Below are positions 18,184 to 26,791 of a stretch of DNA of 64,000 nt, piece after piece. Position 1 is the first letter of the stretch; every line of letters starts with the position of its first letter. Under the pieces are notes generated by a model. It searched no databases. It had not been told where the DNA came from and saw only the letters and a list, made by a program, of their open reading frames with translations. The DNA comes from Paracoccaceae bacterium (GTDB taxonomy: Bacteria; Pseudomonadota; Alphaproteobacteria; Rhodobacterales; Rhodobacteraceae): positions 1-64,000 of the forward strand of contig JAFMHK010000011.1 in the NCBI GenBank assembly GCA_017854585.1. The letters are read 5' to 3'. A program made the translations under genes and the position numbers.

Positions 18184-19068
18184 TCAGGCGCGTTGCCCGG
18201 ATTCCAACAGGCAATCGCGGAATACTGCGGTCAAGGGGTGCGGATCGGGGCGCCTTGATCGAAAGCACCCGATGCGCATCGTGGTGTGCGGTCGCCATGC
18301 GATCTGGATTAGGTCGCCCGCAAGGTCGCGTTCGACCATGCCACGGTCGATGAGTGTGAAGCCAAGACCGGCCTTGACCAAACCGACCGCCGCCGAAGTG
18401 CTTGAGACTTCGTGGCCAATCGGAAGCATCAGGCCTGCGCGGATCACCTCCAGATCGGTCAATTGCCGCAGAAGCGTCGTTTCATCAAGGGCGATGTAGC
18501 ATACGTCGGCCAGATCTTCGGGACCTAGCGATGCAGCGCTGGCCAGCGGGTGTTCCTTGGGCAAAAGCACTCTGACCGGCGAATTGGAGATTACCTCCAC
18601 ATCGATATTGCGGACCGGAAGGGGCAGGTTGCAGATCCCGATGTCATAACTATCCTCGAGGATGTGCTGTCCGAGATAGCGCCGCGGATACACCTCGAGT
18701 TTGAGCCGCGCGCGCGGCTCCCGCTCGGCAAAACGGATCATCGCCGGAACGATCAGCCCGCTGATCAGCCGGGGGTGGCAAAGGATGCGCAATGGCGCGC
18801 CGGTTTCGGTGCGCGCCTTCGACAAGAGCCCCGGTATGGCCTTGATCGAGGACAGGATGCGGACCGCCGTGGGATAGAACAGGTCGCCCTCGGGGGTGGG
18901 GATCAGGCGTTTCTTGTCGCGCAGGAACAGTTTGGTCTGAAATTCCTCCTCCAGTATCTGGATCAATCGACTGGCTGCGGACTGCGACAGATTCATTTTC
19001 TCCGAAGCGCGGGCCAAGGTACCTTCTTCTATAACCTTAACAAAAACCTGCAAAGACTTGAGATTCAT
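18184..19068 (-). CDS. LysR family transcriptional regulator
   Basis: A 294-residue LysR regulator. The HTH is at about residues 2-62 (LKSLQVFVKVIEEGTLARAS, LSQSAASRLIQILEEE) and the effector domain runs to the C-terminus (LRILCHPRLISGLIVPAM, PVRVLLPKEHPLAS). The ATG that begins NLKSLQVF was chosen over a start 36 codons upstream that adds unrelated residues. It lies between the two halves of one transport system and is divergent from the binding-protein gene, making it the likely regulator of both. Confidence 0.9.
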   Translation of the reverse strand: MNLKSLQVFVKVIEEGTLARASEKMNLSQSAASRLIQILEEEFQTKLFLRDKKRLIPTPEGDLFYPTAVRILSSIKAIPGLLSKARTETGAPLRILCHPRLISGLIVPAMIRFAEREPRARLKLEVYPRRYLGQHILEDSYDIGICNLPLPVRNIDVEVISNSPVRVLLPKEHPLASAASLGPEDLADVCYIALDETTLLRQLTDLEVIRAGLMLPIGHEVSSTSAAVGLVKAGLGFTLIDRGMVERDLAGDLIQIAWRPHTTMRIGCFRSRRPDPHPLTAVFRDCLLESGQRA

Positions 19069-19171
19069 ATTCTTTCCCTGCTCTTGGCCGATAAGACGCG
19101 GCAATCCCAAAACGCCGAAATCCCAAGGATCATACGAAATTCGTCGCTGCACACTTCGATAAAACAGGATG

Positions 19172-19204
19172 ATCAATCGAATAATTCTGATTTTGTCAAT
19201 TGAT
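19172..19204. promoter_or_regulatory. Inverted repeat around the second copy of the shared 14-base motif
   Basis: ATCAAT...ATTGAT, 6-base arms about 21 bases apart, frames ATAATTCTGATTTT (19181-19194) in the gap between the divergent LysR and binding-protein genes. The core is identical to the motif at 14249-14262. Two copies in front of the two transcription units of one system suggest a common operator or promoter element, perhaps for this LysR protein. Confidence 0.45.
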
Positions 19205-19250
19205 GCAAGTCCCTACCGTCAGGCCATACCCCTATCTCATGGAGTGCGTG

Positions 19251-20774
19251 ATGACCCTGTTTTCTCGATCCCGCGACTTTGGTGTCGCACTGGCCGTGGC
19301 AGGCCTGCTGACCACGACGACGGCGTACGCCGATGCCGCCGACAATACGATGCGCGCAGCCTTCCAGATCGAGATCGCCAATCTCGACAATTACTACGAT
19401 ACAGCCGGTTCGGTCACGGTGATGAGCCGCCATATCTGGGACGCGCTGTTCTATGTCGAACCAGAGACCAGCGAACTGGTTCTGGCGCTTGCTGAAGGGG
19501 TCACCTTTGTTGATGACACGACCCTCGAGATTGATCTGCGCCGTGGTGTCCAATTCCACGATGGGCGGGAACTGACGGCCGATGATGTGGTCTATACCCT
19601 GAACTGGATCCGTAACCCCGACAACGCGGTCCGCACAATCACCTCGCCCCGTTTCATCGAGGATGTCGAGCGCGTGGACACGTATCGTGTCCGTATCCAC
19701 ATGACGGGTCCGACCGCGCTTGCGCTACGGTTTCTGAGCGTGTTCCCGATCTATCCAGCTGGCACCTATGACACCGACGGGCAGGCGGCGATGAACCTCA
19801 ACCCGGTGGGCACTGGCCCATACCGGGTGGTCTCGGCCGAACCGGGGCGCGAATATGTCCTGCAGCGGTTCGAAAACCACTATGCCGAAAGCCCGAAAGG
19901 CCAGGCGCAGGTTGAAAACCTGATCGTGCGGATTATCCCCGAACCAAGCACGCAGCTGGCAGAATTGATCAGTGGCGGGATCGACTGGATTTATGCCTTT
20001 GGCAGCGATCAGGTGGATAACCTTAGCCGGGATCCCGATATCGAAGTCGGTGGCGTGGCGACGTCACGGATGATGTACATGGTCATGGATGCGGCTGGTC
20101 GCACCGGGACGGACTCGCCCTTCACCGACATCCGCGTGCGTCAGGCGGTATCCCACGCCATCGACCGTCAGGCGATTGTGACCGCATTGGTTCAAGGCGG
20201 CGCACAACCGCTTGACGCGTTTTGCTACCCGCAGGATTTCGGCTGCCCCGCCGACGTGGTGACATATGCATACGACCCGGACCTTGCGCGCGCGCTGTTG
20301 GCCGAGGCCGGTTATCCTGATGGGTTTTCCACCACGATTTCGGCTTGGCGCGACCGACCCGTTGTTGAGGCGGTCATGGGTTTTCTGGCCGAGGTCGGGA
20401 TAGATCTTGAACTGAACTACTCCAATCTTGCGCCGCTGCGCGAGCAGTGGGAAGCGGGCGAACTGCCTCTTGTCTATGGCTCCATCGGTTCACAGCTGAG
20501 TGATGTGGGGAATTTCGTGCCGACCTTCTTTGGTCTCACCGCACGTGACCTTGCCCGCGATGATCAGGTGGCCGAATGGATGCAGATGGCCAATGCGTCC
20601 AACGACGAAGCAACCCGGCGTGACTTCGATCATATGGCGCTGCGTCGCATCGCCGAGCAGGCCTACGCGCTGCCTCTGTTCTCGGACAACACGAACTTCG
20701 CCGTGACCCGCGGATTGACGGTTCCCATCGACAGCGTCGGCATGCCCCATTTCTACCGCGCCCGCTGGGAATAG
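19251..20774 (+). CDS. ABC transporter substrate-binding protein (family 5), second system
   Basis: A 507-residue periplasmic binding protein. The signal peptide ends at about residue 27 (TTTTAYA). Core motifs are GVTFVDDTTLEIDLRRGVQF then HDGRELTADDVVYTLNWI, NPVGTGPYRVVSAEPG and DIRVRQAVSHAIDRQAIV. The ATG at this position has GGAG six bases upstream; in-frame ATG codons a few residues earlier are alternatives. It supplies the missing binding protein for the permease/ATPase operon that ends 1 kb upstream, and is followed by two enzymes likely to act on the imported compound. Confidence 0.9.
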   Translation: MTLFSRSRDFGVALAVAGLLTTTTAYADAADNTMRAAFQIEIANLDNYYDTAGSVTVMSRHIWDALFYVEPETSELVLALAEGVTFVDDTTLEIDLRRGVQFHDGRELTADDVVYTLNWIRNPDNAVRTITSPRFIEDVERVDTYRVRIHMTGPTALALRFLSVFPIYPAGTYDTDGQAAMNLNPVGTGPYRVVSAEPGREYVLQRFENHYAESPKGQAQVENLIVRIIPEPSTQLAELISGGIDWIYAFGSDQVDNLSRDPDIEVGGVATSRMMYMVMDAAGRTGTDSPFTDIRVRQAVSHAIDRQAIVTALVQGGAQPLDAFCYPQDFGCPADVVTYAYDPDLARALLAEAGYPDGFSTTISAWRDRPVVEAVMGFLAEVGIDLELNYSNLAPLREQWEAGELPLVYGSIGSQLSDVGNFVPTFFGLTARDLARDDQVAEWMQMANASNDEATRRDFDHMALRRIAEQAYALPLFSDNTNFAVTRGLTVPIDSVGMPHFYRARWE

Positions 20775-20789
20775 GCCCGCAACAAGGCA

Positions 20790-20823
20790 GCCGGGCAGAG
20801 CCGAAACTGCGGCCCCGCCCGGC
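20790..20823 (+). terminator. Hairpin between the binding-protein and CocE-like genes
   Basis: GCCGGGC...GCCCGGC, a 7-base stem with a 20-base loop, lies 15 bases after the binding-protein stop. There is no U tract. Such hairpins after binding-protein genes often stabilise that part of the message while letting some transcription continue. Confidence 0.35.
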
Positions 20824-20845
20824 GCATCATTTGCTAGAGGACGAC

Positions 20846-22549
20846 ATGGTCAAGACGCATATCCTTGAGGAAAACGTCGAGATGACGGCGCGCGATGGAA
20901 CGATCCTGCGCTCTGACGTCTTCCGCCCGGTCAAGGCCGGTCGTTACCCGGTTCTTGTTTCCCGCACCCCCTATGACAAGTCCCGCGCGATCTACCGTCG
21001 GGTGGCGGCGTTCATGGCCAGTCACGGCTATGTATGTGTTCTGCAAGACATCCGCGGCACCCATGCGTCAGAGGGTGTCTATCATCTGGCGCGCAATGGC
21101 CGGCAGGACACGTGTGATGCCGAAGACGGGTATGACGCGGTCGAATGGGCGGCAGCGCTGCCGCAGTCGGACGGTCAGGTCTGCGTCTGGGGGCATTCCT
21201 ATTCCTCATGGTCATCGTGGGTCGCAGCTGGCGCGCGGCCACCCAGCCTGAAAGCGCTGTTCGGTAGTGGGATGGCCGCACGGATACTGAATAACACCCG
21301 TGGTATTTTCGAAACCGGCCGGCGGCTCCACTGGATGTATCAGCAGGCCGCAGACATGCGTCGGCGGGCCGGCGGGGCAGCCCTGGCCAGAGAAGAAATC
21401 GACACCCGCTGGTACGATGTGGAGCGCTTCAAATGGGCCTGGTATCTGCCGCTGGGCAATATTCCTGACAGCGCCTTTCCGGGGCTTACGGGGCAGCTCA
21501 GGGACTACATGCAGAAACAGACAGTCGAAACCTGGGGTTTTGATGACATCCACCCCGATGTCGAGGTTCCAACCTGCACGCTTACCGGCTGGTATGACCG
21601 GATCATCGGCGCGATCGAACAATATGAGGGGATGGAGCAGGGCGGTCCGGACCATTTACGCGGACAGCACAGGCTGATCGTCGGCCCCTGGGGGCATGGC
21701 ATGGCATCGCTGGGCCGCGAACTTGGTCCGATGGATTTCGGGCCCGAGGCCGCGGCACTTTACGAAGAACTGTTGCTGGACTGGTGCGACCTTCAACTCA
21801 AAGGCCGCGTTGCCGAACAGACGGCACCGGTGCGCCTTTTCGTGATGGGCGAGAACCGTTGGCACAGCGAACAGGAATGGCCGCTGTCGCGGGCGGACGA
21901 TACTGAGTTCTTTCTGCACAGCGCGGGCGCGGCGAATTCGGTTGCGGGCGATGGTCGGCTGGATCTTTTGCCGCCGCAAGACGAACCCGCCGATCATTAC
22001 AGCTATGACCCGCGCGACCCAGTGATGAGCCTGATGGGCCGCAACATCCAGATGGAGCCGCGCCTTCAGGCCCCCCATGACGACCGTCAAGATATCCTTG
22101 TGTATCAGACTGCTGCGCTTGATCGGCCGCTACGCGTGATCGGGCCGGTTTCGGTGACGCTTTGGGTGGGCAGTGACGCACCTGACACCGACTTTACGGC
22201 CAAGCTGGTGGACGTGCGGCCCGACGGCACGGCGGTGAACGTGACCTACGGCATCGTGCGCTGTCGTTACCGCGACGGATTTGACGCCGATGCCCCCCCG
22301 CTCGAACCCGGGCGTGCCTATCAGATCGAAATCGCCCTGAACCCGACCGCGATCGTGTTCGGGCAGGGCCACATCATCCGGCTGGATATTTCCAGCAGCG
22401 ATTTCCCGAATTTCGACCGCAACCACAACACCGGACTGGATTTCTGGTCCGATGACGTCTTGCGGGTGGCGCGTCAGACCTTGTTTCACGATCAGGGCCA
22501 TCCGTCGCGGCTCACGCTGCCCGTGATTGCCGACGGAAATCCGACCTGA
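20846..22549 (+). CDS. CocE/NonD family hydrolase
   Basis: A 567-residue alpha/beta hydrolase of the X-Pro dipeptidyl-peptidase/cocaine-esterase type. The N-terminal S15 domain has the nucleophile in VWGHSYSSW (Ser118); the last Gly of the family's GxSYxG is Ser here. The C-terminal PepX_C jelly-roll begins at about 330 (RPLRVIGPVSVTLWVGSDAP, IRLDISSSDFPNFDRN). No signal peptide, so it is cytosolic. It cleaves esters, amides or N-terminal peptide bonds. Its place after the binding protein of a peptide-type importer suggests that it processes the imported molecule. The start at ATG after AGAGGACG is favoured over a TTG five codons earlier. Confidence 0.88.
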   Translation: MVKTHILEENVEMTARDGTILRSDVFRPVKAGRYPVLVSRTPYDKSRAIYRRVAAFMASHGYVCVLQDIRGTHASEGVYHLARNGRQDTCDAEDGYDAVEWAAALPQSDGQVCVWGHSYSSWSSWVAAGARPPSLKALFGSGMAARILNNTRGIFETGRRLHWMYQQAADMRRRAGGAALAREEIDTRWYDVERFKWAWYLPLGNIPDSAFPGLTGQLRDYMQKQTVETWGFDDIHPDVEVPTCTLTGWYDRIIGAIEQYEGMEQGGPDHLRGQHRLIVGPWGHGMASLGRELGPMDFGPEAAALYEELLLDWCDLQLKGRVAEQTAPVRLFVMGENRWHSEQEWPLSRADDTEFFLHSAGAANSVAGDGRLDLLPPQDEPADHYSYDPRDPVMSLMGRNIQMEPRLQAPHDDRQDILVYQTAALDRPLRVIGPVSVTLWVGSDAPDTDFTAKLVDVRPDGTAVNVTYGIVRCRYRDGFDADAPPLEPGRAYQIEIALNPTAIVFGQGHIIRLDISSSDFPNFDRNHNTGLDFWSDDVLRVARQTLFHDQGHPSRLTLPVIADGNPT

Positions 22550-22579
22550 TCCGATACCATCCAATGCGACGGAGCCTTC

Positions 22580-24811
22580 ATGCCACATAATACTTTCCGC
22601 CCCGACCTGATGGGTGAGGCGCAGATCAACGTGACCGGGCCGGTGACATGTGGCGACTGGGCCAGCGTCACGCTGCTCTATACGGCTGGGCATTTCGGCA
22701 TCGATGACAGTGGAAGTATCAAGATCGCATTTCGCTCGGCCACCGACCAGACGCGGTTTCAGCTGACTGATCCGACAGCGGCCGGATACGTCAGAATCGC
22801 GGCATCTAACGGTGCCGGGCTCAAGGCGTGGTTCGAAAGCAATCGCAACATCCGTCCCTGGCATCACACGCTGTATGTTCAATGCAACCGGTTCCTTGCC
22901 AAGGGCGATACGCTGACCGTGCGATTTGGCGACAAAAGCGGGGGTGGCCCGGGATTTCGGGCCCAGACTTTCGTGGAACACAGCTTTGAATTCCGCGTTC
23001 ATGTCGATGCATTCGCGACCTACGACTACGTTGCGCTGCCGCAAGACCGCCAGCCGGTGATGACGCTTGTCGCCGGGCCGCCCGCCGTGGTCCGCGCAAT
23101 CTTGCCCACGCTGCGCGCGGTCAATGACAGCTTCAGCCTTGGCGTGAAGGTCGAGGATCGGTGGGGCAACCCTACAGGGCGCGACCCGGCCATATTCCGG
23201 TTGCGCCCGTCAAGGCCCGTGGCAGGCCTGCCCGAGACGATCGACATGGCTGGGTCCGGTGGGGTGGTGCGCCTGGATGGTTTGCGTGTTGATGATCCGG
23301 GGCTGCTCAGGGTCGCGGTTCTTGACGATGCCGGTCAAGAGGTCGCGCGCTCAAACGCGCTGGTCTGCGGTGCTGGCGGAGCGTTCGGCCATTACTGGTC
23401 CGACATGCATGGCCAGAGCGAGGAAACCGTCGGCACCAATTCGGCCCGTGATTATTTCGCCTTTGCCCGCGACCAGGGGCTGGTGGACATTTGCGGCCAT
23501 CAGGGGAATGATTTTCAGATCACCGACAGTTTCTGGCGCGACCTGAACGACCTGACCCGGGACTTTGACGAGCCGGGGCGGTTTCTGGCCGTGCCTGGTT
23601 ACGAATGGTCGGGCAACACGTCGGTCGGGGGCGATCACAACGTCTGGTATCGCGATGAGGGGCGGCCGATTTATCGCGCGCAACGCAGCCTTGTGATGGA
23701 TGACAGCGACCCCGCAGATGATTGCCTTGACGCGCACGCGTTGTTCGACAGGCTTCAGAGCGAAGATGCCCTTGTCGTTGCCCATGTGGGCGGGCGCTAT
23801 GCCGATGTGCGCTATGCTCATGATGCACGGCTGGAACCCTCGGTGGAGGTTCATTCCGCATGGGGCACCTTCGAATGGATCGTGTCCGACGCCCTGTCCG
23901 AGGGGTATCGCATCGGCATCGTCGCGGGGTCGGATGGCCATAAGGGGCGCCCCGGCGCAAGTTATCCCGGCGCGTCCAAATTCGGTTCCTACGGCGGTTT
24001 GACCTGTCATTTGCTGCCCGAACTGACCCGCGACGCGCTGTTCACGGCCTTCCGTCAACGCAGGCACTACGCCACCACGGGGTGTCGGGCCTTTGTTGAT
24101 GTGCAACTGACCGATTTTGGCGGTGGAATGCGGGTCTTGCCGGACGGTCATGAACCAATCGATCAGGCCCTGATGGGGGATATCGTGACGGCGAACGGTC
24201 GTTCGGCCCGGTTGGCGCTGTCTGTGGTCGGACATTGCGGTATCGAACGGATCGAACTGCGCGACGGGGTTGACGTGGTGCACGTGCACAAACCGATGGA
24301 ACATGACCGGCGCGCGGGGCGTCGCGTGCGCATCCAATGCGAAGGCGCGGAATACAAGGGGCGCGGCCGTCTCGTGACATGGGATGTTACCGCAACAGTC
24401 ACGGGTGCCAAGATCCTCGATATGCGCCCGATCAATTTCTGGAACCCAGACCGGCTTCCCAAGGTCGGTCCGACATCGGTGACGTGGTCGAACGTGACCA
24501 CCGGCGGCGTTCATGCCGTTGATCTCTGGATGAGCGACGGCGATGCCGCGCATCTGCGGATCGAAAGCCAGATGGGGGGCTTTGAGATGGACCTGTCGCA
24601 AATGCCGGGCGATGAACATGTGGTGGAGTGCGGCGGTCTGGGTAAACGCATCACCCTTCAGCGCCTGCCGGATGGCCCGTTACCCGACACGGCCGACCTT
24701 GAGCAAGCCATAGTGCTTGACCAGATCAAAGAGTCGCGGCTCTACGCAAAGATCGTCTTCGAGGACGGGCATATGGCATGGACAAGCCCGATCTACATCG
24801 GGCGGTCCTGA
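22580..24811 (+). CDS. DUF3604 domain protein (PHP-like metal-dependent hydrolase fold)
   Basis: A 743-residue protein of family DUF3604. The centre (about residues 270-510) has PHP-like metal ligands: HYWSDMHGQSEET, VDICGHQGNDFQIT, FLAVPGYEWSG, LVVAHVGGRYADV, VEVHSAWGTFEW and GIVAGSDGHKGRPG. About 260 N-terminal residues look like beta-sandwich modules (DSFSLGVKVEDRWGNP), and the C-terminal 200 are also beta-rich. No signal peptide is evident. Family members occur with sulfatase-like, esterase and uptake genes; the biochemical activity is not settled. It is the last gene of the unit with the importer binding protein and the CocE-type hydrolase. Confidence 0.85.
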   Translation: MPHNTFRPDLMGEAQINVTGPVTCGDWASVTLLYTAGHFGIDDSGSIKIAFRSATDQTRFQLTDPTAAGYVRIAASNGAGLKAWFESNRNIRPWHHTLYVQCNRFLAKGDTLTVRFGDKSGGGPGFRAQTFVEHSFEFRVHVDAFATYDYVALPQDRQPVMTLVAGPPAVVRAILPTLRAVNDSFSLGVKVEDRWGNPTGRDPAIFRLRPSRPVAGLPETIDMAGSGGVVRLDGLRVDDPGLLRVAVLDDAGQEVARSNALVCGAGGAFGHYWSDMHGQSEETVGTNSARDYFAFARDQGLVDICGHQGNDFQITDSFWRDLNDLTRDFDEPGRFLAVPGYEWSGNTSVGGDHNVWYRDEGRPIYRAQRSLVMDDSDPADDCLDAHALFDRLQSEDALVVAHVGGRYADVRYAHDARLEPSVEVHSAWGTFEWIVSDALSEGYRIGIVAGSDGHKGRPGASYPGASKFGSYGGLTCHLLPELTRDALFTAFRQRRHYATTGCRAFVDVQLTDFGGGMRVLPDGHEPIDQALMGDIVTANGRSARLALSVVGHCGIERIELRDGVDVVHVHKPMEHDRRAGRRVRIQCEGAEYKGRGRLVTWDVTATVTGAKILDMRPINFWNPDRLPKVGPTSVTWSNVTTGGVHAVDLWMSDGDAAHLRIESQMGGFEMDLSQMPGDEHVVECGGLGKRITLQRLPDGPLPDTADLEQAIVLDQIKESRLYAKIVFEDGHMAWTSPIYIGRS
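24786..24803 (+). terminator. Tight hairpin at the end of the DUF3604 gene
   Basis: GCCCGAT-CTAC-ATCGGGC, a perfect 7-base stem with a 4-base loop, spans the last codons, ending 5 bases before the stop codon. No U tract follows. It may end the operon or only protect the message. Confidence 0.3.
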
Positions 24812-24844
24812 CTGGGTCGTTCCCGCGAAGACAGCAAGCGTCGA

Positions 24845-25033
24845 ACGGGACGGAAATTCTAGAATTGCAGTCAAGGCGATGTCGATGCCCGGGCTTTCCA
24901 GCGTGGCGATATTCCCGCGTCGTACTGGTATCAGCCGCCCGTCTTTATCCACCAGTTTGTGGACCTCGGTCGCAGACTCGGCAACCCAGCCGTCGCCAGG
25001 GATCTTGATCTCAGCAATCAGATGGACGTTCAT
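24845..25033 (-). pseudogene. Possible remnant of a small protein gene
   Basis: The minus-strand frame beginning MNVHLIAEIKIPGDG looks like coding sequence for about 60 residues (VHKLVDKDGRLIPVRRGNIA, DIALTAILEFPS). It then runs into the 3' end of the DUF3604 gene on the other strand without a natural end. I do not recognise the family. It lies in a decayed stretch next to a frameshifted HxlR-type gene, with which it may once have formed a divergent pair. Confidence 0.3.
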
Positions 25034-25202
25034 GATTTCCGTCCTTTTCGGTGCACCGCATGACTTGCTCTGTCCGTACGATCACGCCGCCGGGAAGGTG
25101 CGGTTTTTCTCAAGTTACGGAACAGAACCGGCGAGTCCAATTTTTGGACTGGACGGGAAGGGCGCGCGGTCGACTGCTGCAAAGACGCCGGATGGGAACA
25201 AC

Positions 25203-25903
25203 ATGCCAAATTCCGGATACAAGCAGTTTTGCCCGCTCGCCATGGCGGCAGAGGACCTGTGCACCGGACGGATCTGGGTTCTGTGCGCGAACTGATCACG
25301 GGATCCAGCAGGTCCAACGATTTGCGCGGCGGGGTGGCGAAGATGCCGACATCGCTCTTGTCAGGGCGGTTGAAGAACATTGAAGGGGCTGGAATTGTCG
25401 AAAGAAATCCCGCGCCATTGGAAAAGATGGGCTTGAATGCCGCCTGACCGAGGCCGGGCGAGACCTCCGTGATGTGGCCATTGCGATGGACATATGGGCT
25501 CAGAAATCGGTCGAGTCATCACTTTCGTTGAAGAACCTCTATCCGCCCCTTCTTATGTGGGAGATGCGAAGAAACCTGAACCCCCGCGCCGTTGCCGCAA
25601 CAGCGTGCGCGATCCAATTCTTGTGAATTGATAAGCCTGCAAGCAAACGAGATCAGTGGCTTCTCATCGAGCCGACAGGCGACTTTGACCTATGATGGGG
25701 ACCTATGTTGGGCGGATCCCGGCCTTGACGTCGATCGTCATGTTTCGGCGGACCTGCGGAAAATGACGGCAATCTGGAGGGGTGTGACGGATGTCGCTGC
25801 CCTGAGAGATTGGCTCGACTTTCCGGCTCACGTGAGATTGCTTGTGATATGTATGCAGAGGTGGCTGGGGCTTAGTCCATTGGCCATGAAAAAAATCTGG
25901 TGA
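25203..25903 (+). pseudogene. Degenerate HxlR-type regulator with C-terminal SCP2-like domain
   Basis: Pieces of one gene are legible in several frames. The start MPNSGYKQFCPLAMAAE breaks off. Then come VRELITGSSRSNDLRGGVAK and LLSGRLKNIEGAGIVER in a second frame, the HxlR winged HTH. CRLTEAGRDLRDVAIAMD to the TGA at 25624 is in a third. The tail DQWLLIEPTGDFDL, then WADPGLDVDRHVSADLRKMT and MQRWLGLSPLA, matches the sterol-carrier-like C-terminal domain of long HxlR proteins. At least four frame changes are needed, so this is decay rather than a sequencing slip. No intact target gene remains beside it. Confidence 0.75.
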
Positions 25904-26024
25904 ACCAGGTGCAGACAACCGATGGTTTGCAGACAGCAGAAGGTGTCTTTGGTGCGCCGCGCTGATTTCCCTCAAAGCCCAAAACCGCCGCATGACGGCT
26001 TCAGATACATGGCTCCATTTTTTG

Positions 26025-26690
26025 TCAGTCCGGGCAAGACCTGAACAGGCTTTCCGGGACGCCGGATACGAATTGCGTCGCGCGGACGAGGTGTTCACGG
26101 GTCGCGGCTTCGGCCTGCGCAGCGTTGCCACTGAGGATGGCAAGCGTGATTGAACGGTGCTCTTCCAGCGATGTGGCGAGTATCCCGGCAGTCAGTGCTC
26201 CGCTCAATTGCGACATGATCAGGGGCAGGCGCATCTTTCTTGCAAGGTCGGAAAGCGTATCGTTGCCTGCGGCGATGAAAATCGCCCGGTGAAATGCCTC
26301 GTTCTCGGCGATGTATTCCTGTGCCCCGGAAGTCTGCGCCTCGCTGAAAAGGCACTGGGTGGCGGTTTCGAATGAATGTCGGACTGCCGGCTCATGCATC
26401 CGCCCAGCGGCGCGGCGTGCCGCCATTCCCTCAAGCTCGGTCCTGATCTCGAACAGTTCAAGCGCCTCATTTCTTGAAAGACGGCGCACCACCGCCCCCC
26501 TGTTGGGGACCAGCTCAATGGCACCCTCGGCGGCCAACTGGCGAAACGCCTCACGTAGCAACGAACGGCTGATGCCGAACTCCCGTGTCAGGTCGGCCTC
26601 GATCAGCCTTTGGCCCGAAACCAACCGCGCCGTGTCTATTCTGGTCTCGATCCTTTCGACGATATTCGCAAGCTTGCCCGTCGAACTCAT
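26025..26690 (-). CDS. GntR family transcriptional regulator (FCD/FadR subfamily)
   Basis: A 221-residue regulator. The winged HTH is at about residues 5-72 (LVSGQRLIEADLTREFGIS then RSLLREAFRQLAAEGAIELV) and an FCD effector domain at 80-215, with likely metal ligands in EAFHRAIFIAAGN, EEHRSITLAIL and TREHLVRA. The start at ATG before SSTGKLANI has GGAG upstream; a longer frame adds unrelated residues. It is divergent from the citryl-CoA lyase-like gene, and an FCD-type palindrome lies between them. FCD regulators usually respond to small organic acids. Confidence 0.92.
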   Translation of the reverse strand: MSSTGKLANIVERIETRIDTARLVSGQRLIEADLTREFGISRSLLREAFRQLAAEGAIELVPNRGAVVRRLSRNEALELFEIRTELEGMAARRAAGRMHEPAVRHSFETATQCLFSEAQTSGAQEYIAENEAFHRAIFIAAGNDTLSDLARKMRLPLIMSQLSGALTAGILATSLEEHRSITLAILSGNAAQAEAATREHLVRATQFVSGVPESLFRSCPD

Positions 26691-26750
26691 AAGATGCTCC
26701 GTTCCTTTTTGCACAATGTGCTGTGCGCAAGCGCGCTTGCGTTGTGTTAG

Positions 26751-26763
26751 ATTGTCGGACAAT
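26751..26763. promoter_or_regulatory. FCD-type GntR operator palindrome
   Basis: ATTGTC-G-GACAAT is a perfect 13-base palindrome that contains TTGTCGGACAA, fitting the FadR/FCD-subfamily pattern TNGTNNNACNA. It lies between the divergent GntR gene and the citryl-CoA lyase-like gene, 28 bases before the latter's start, where a bound repressor would block that promoter. Confidence 0.65.
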
Positions 26764-26791
26764 ATTGTGGGGCAATCAAGGGGGGATGCAG

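Noticed and set aside
23351-24619. A 422-codon open frame on the minus strand
   Set aside because: Antisense to the DUF3604 gene; it has no ribosome site and no family resemblance.
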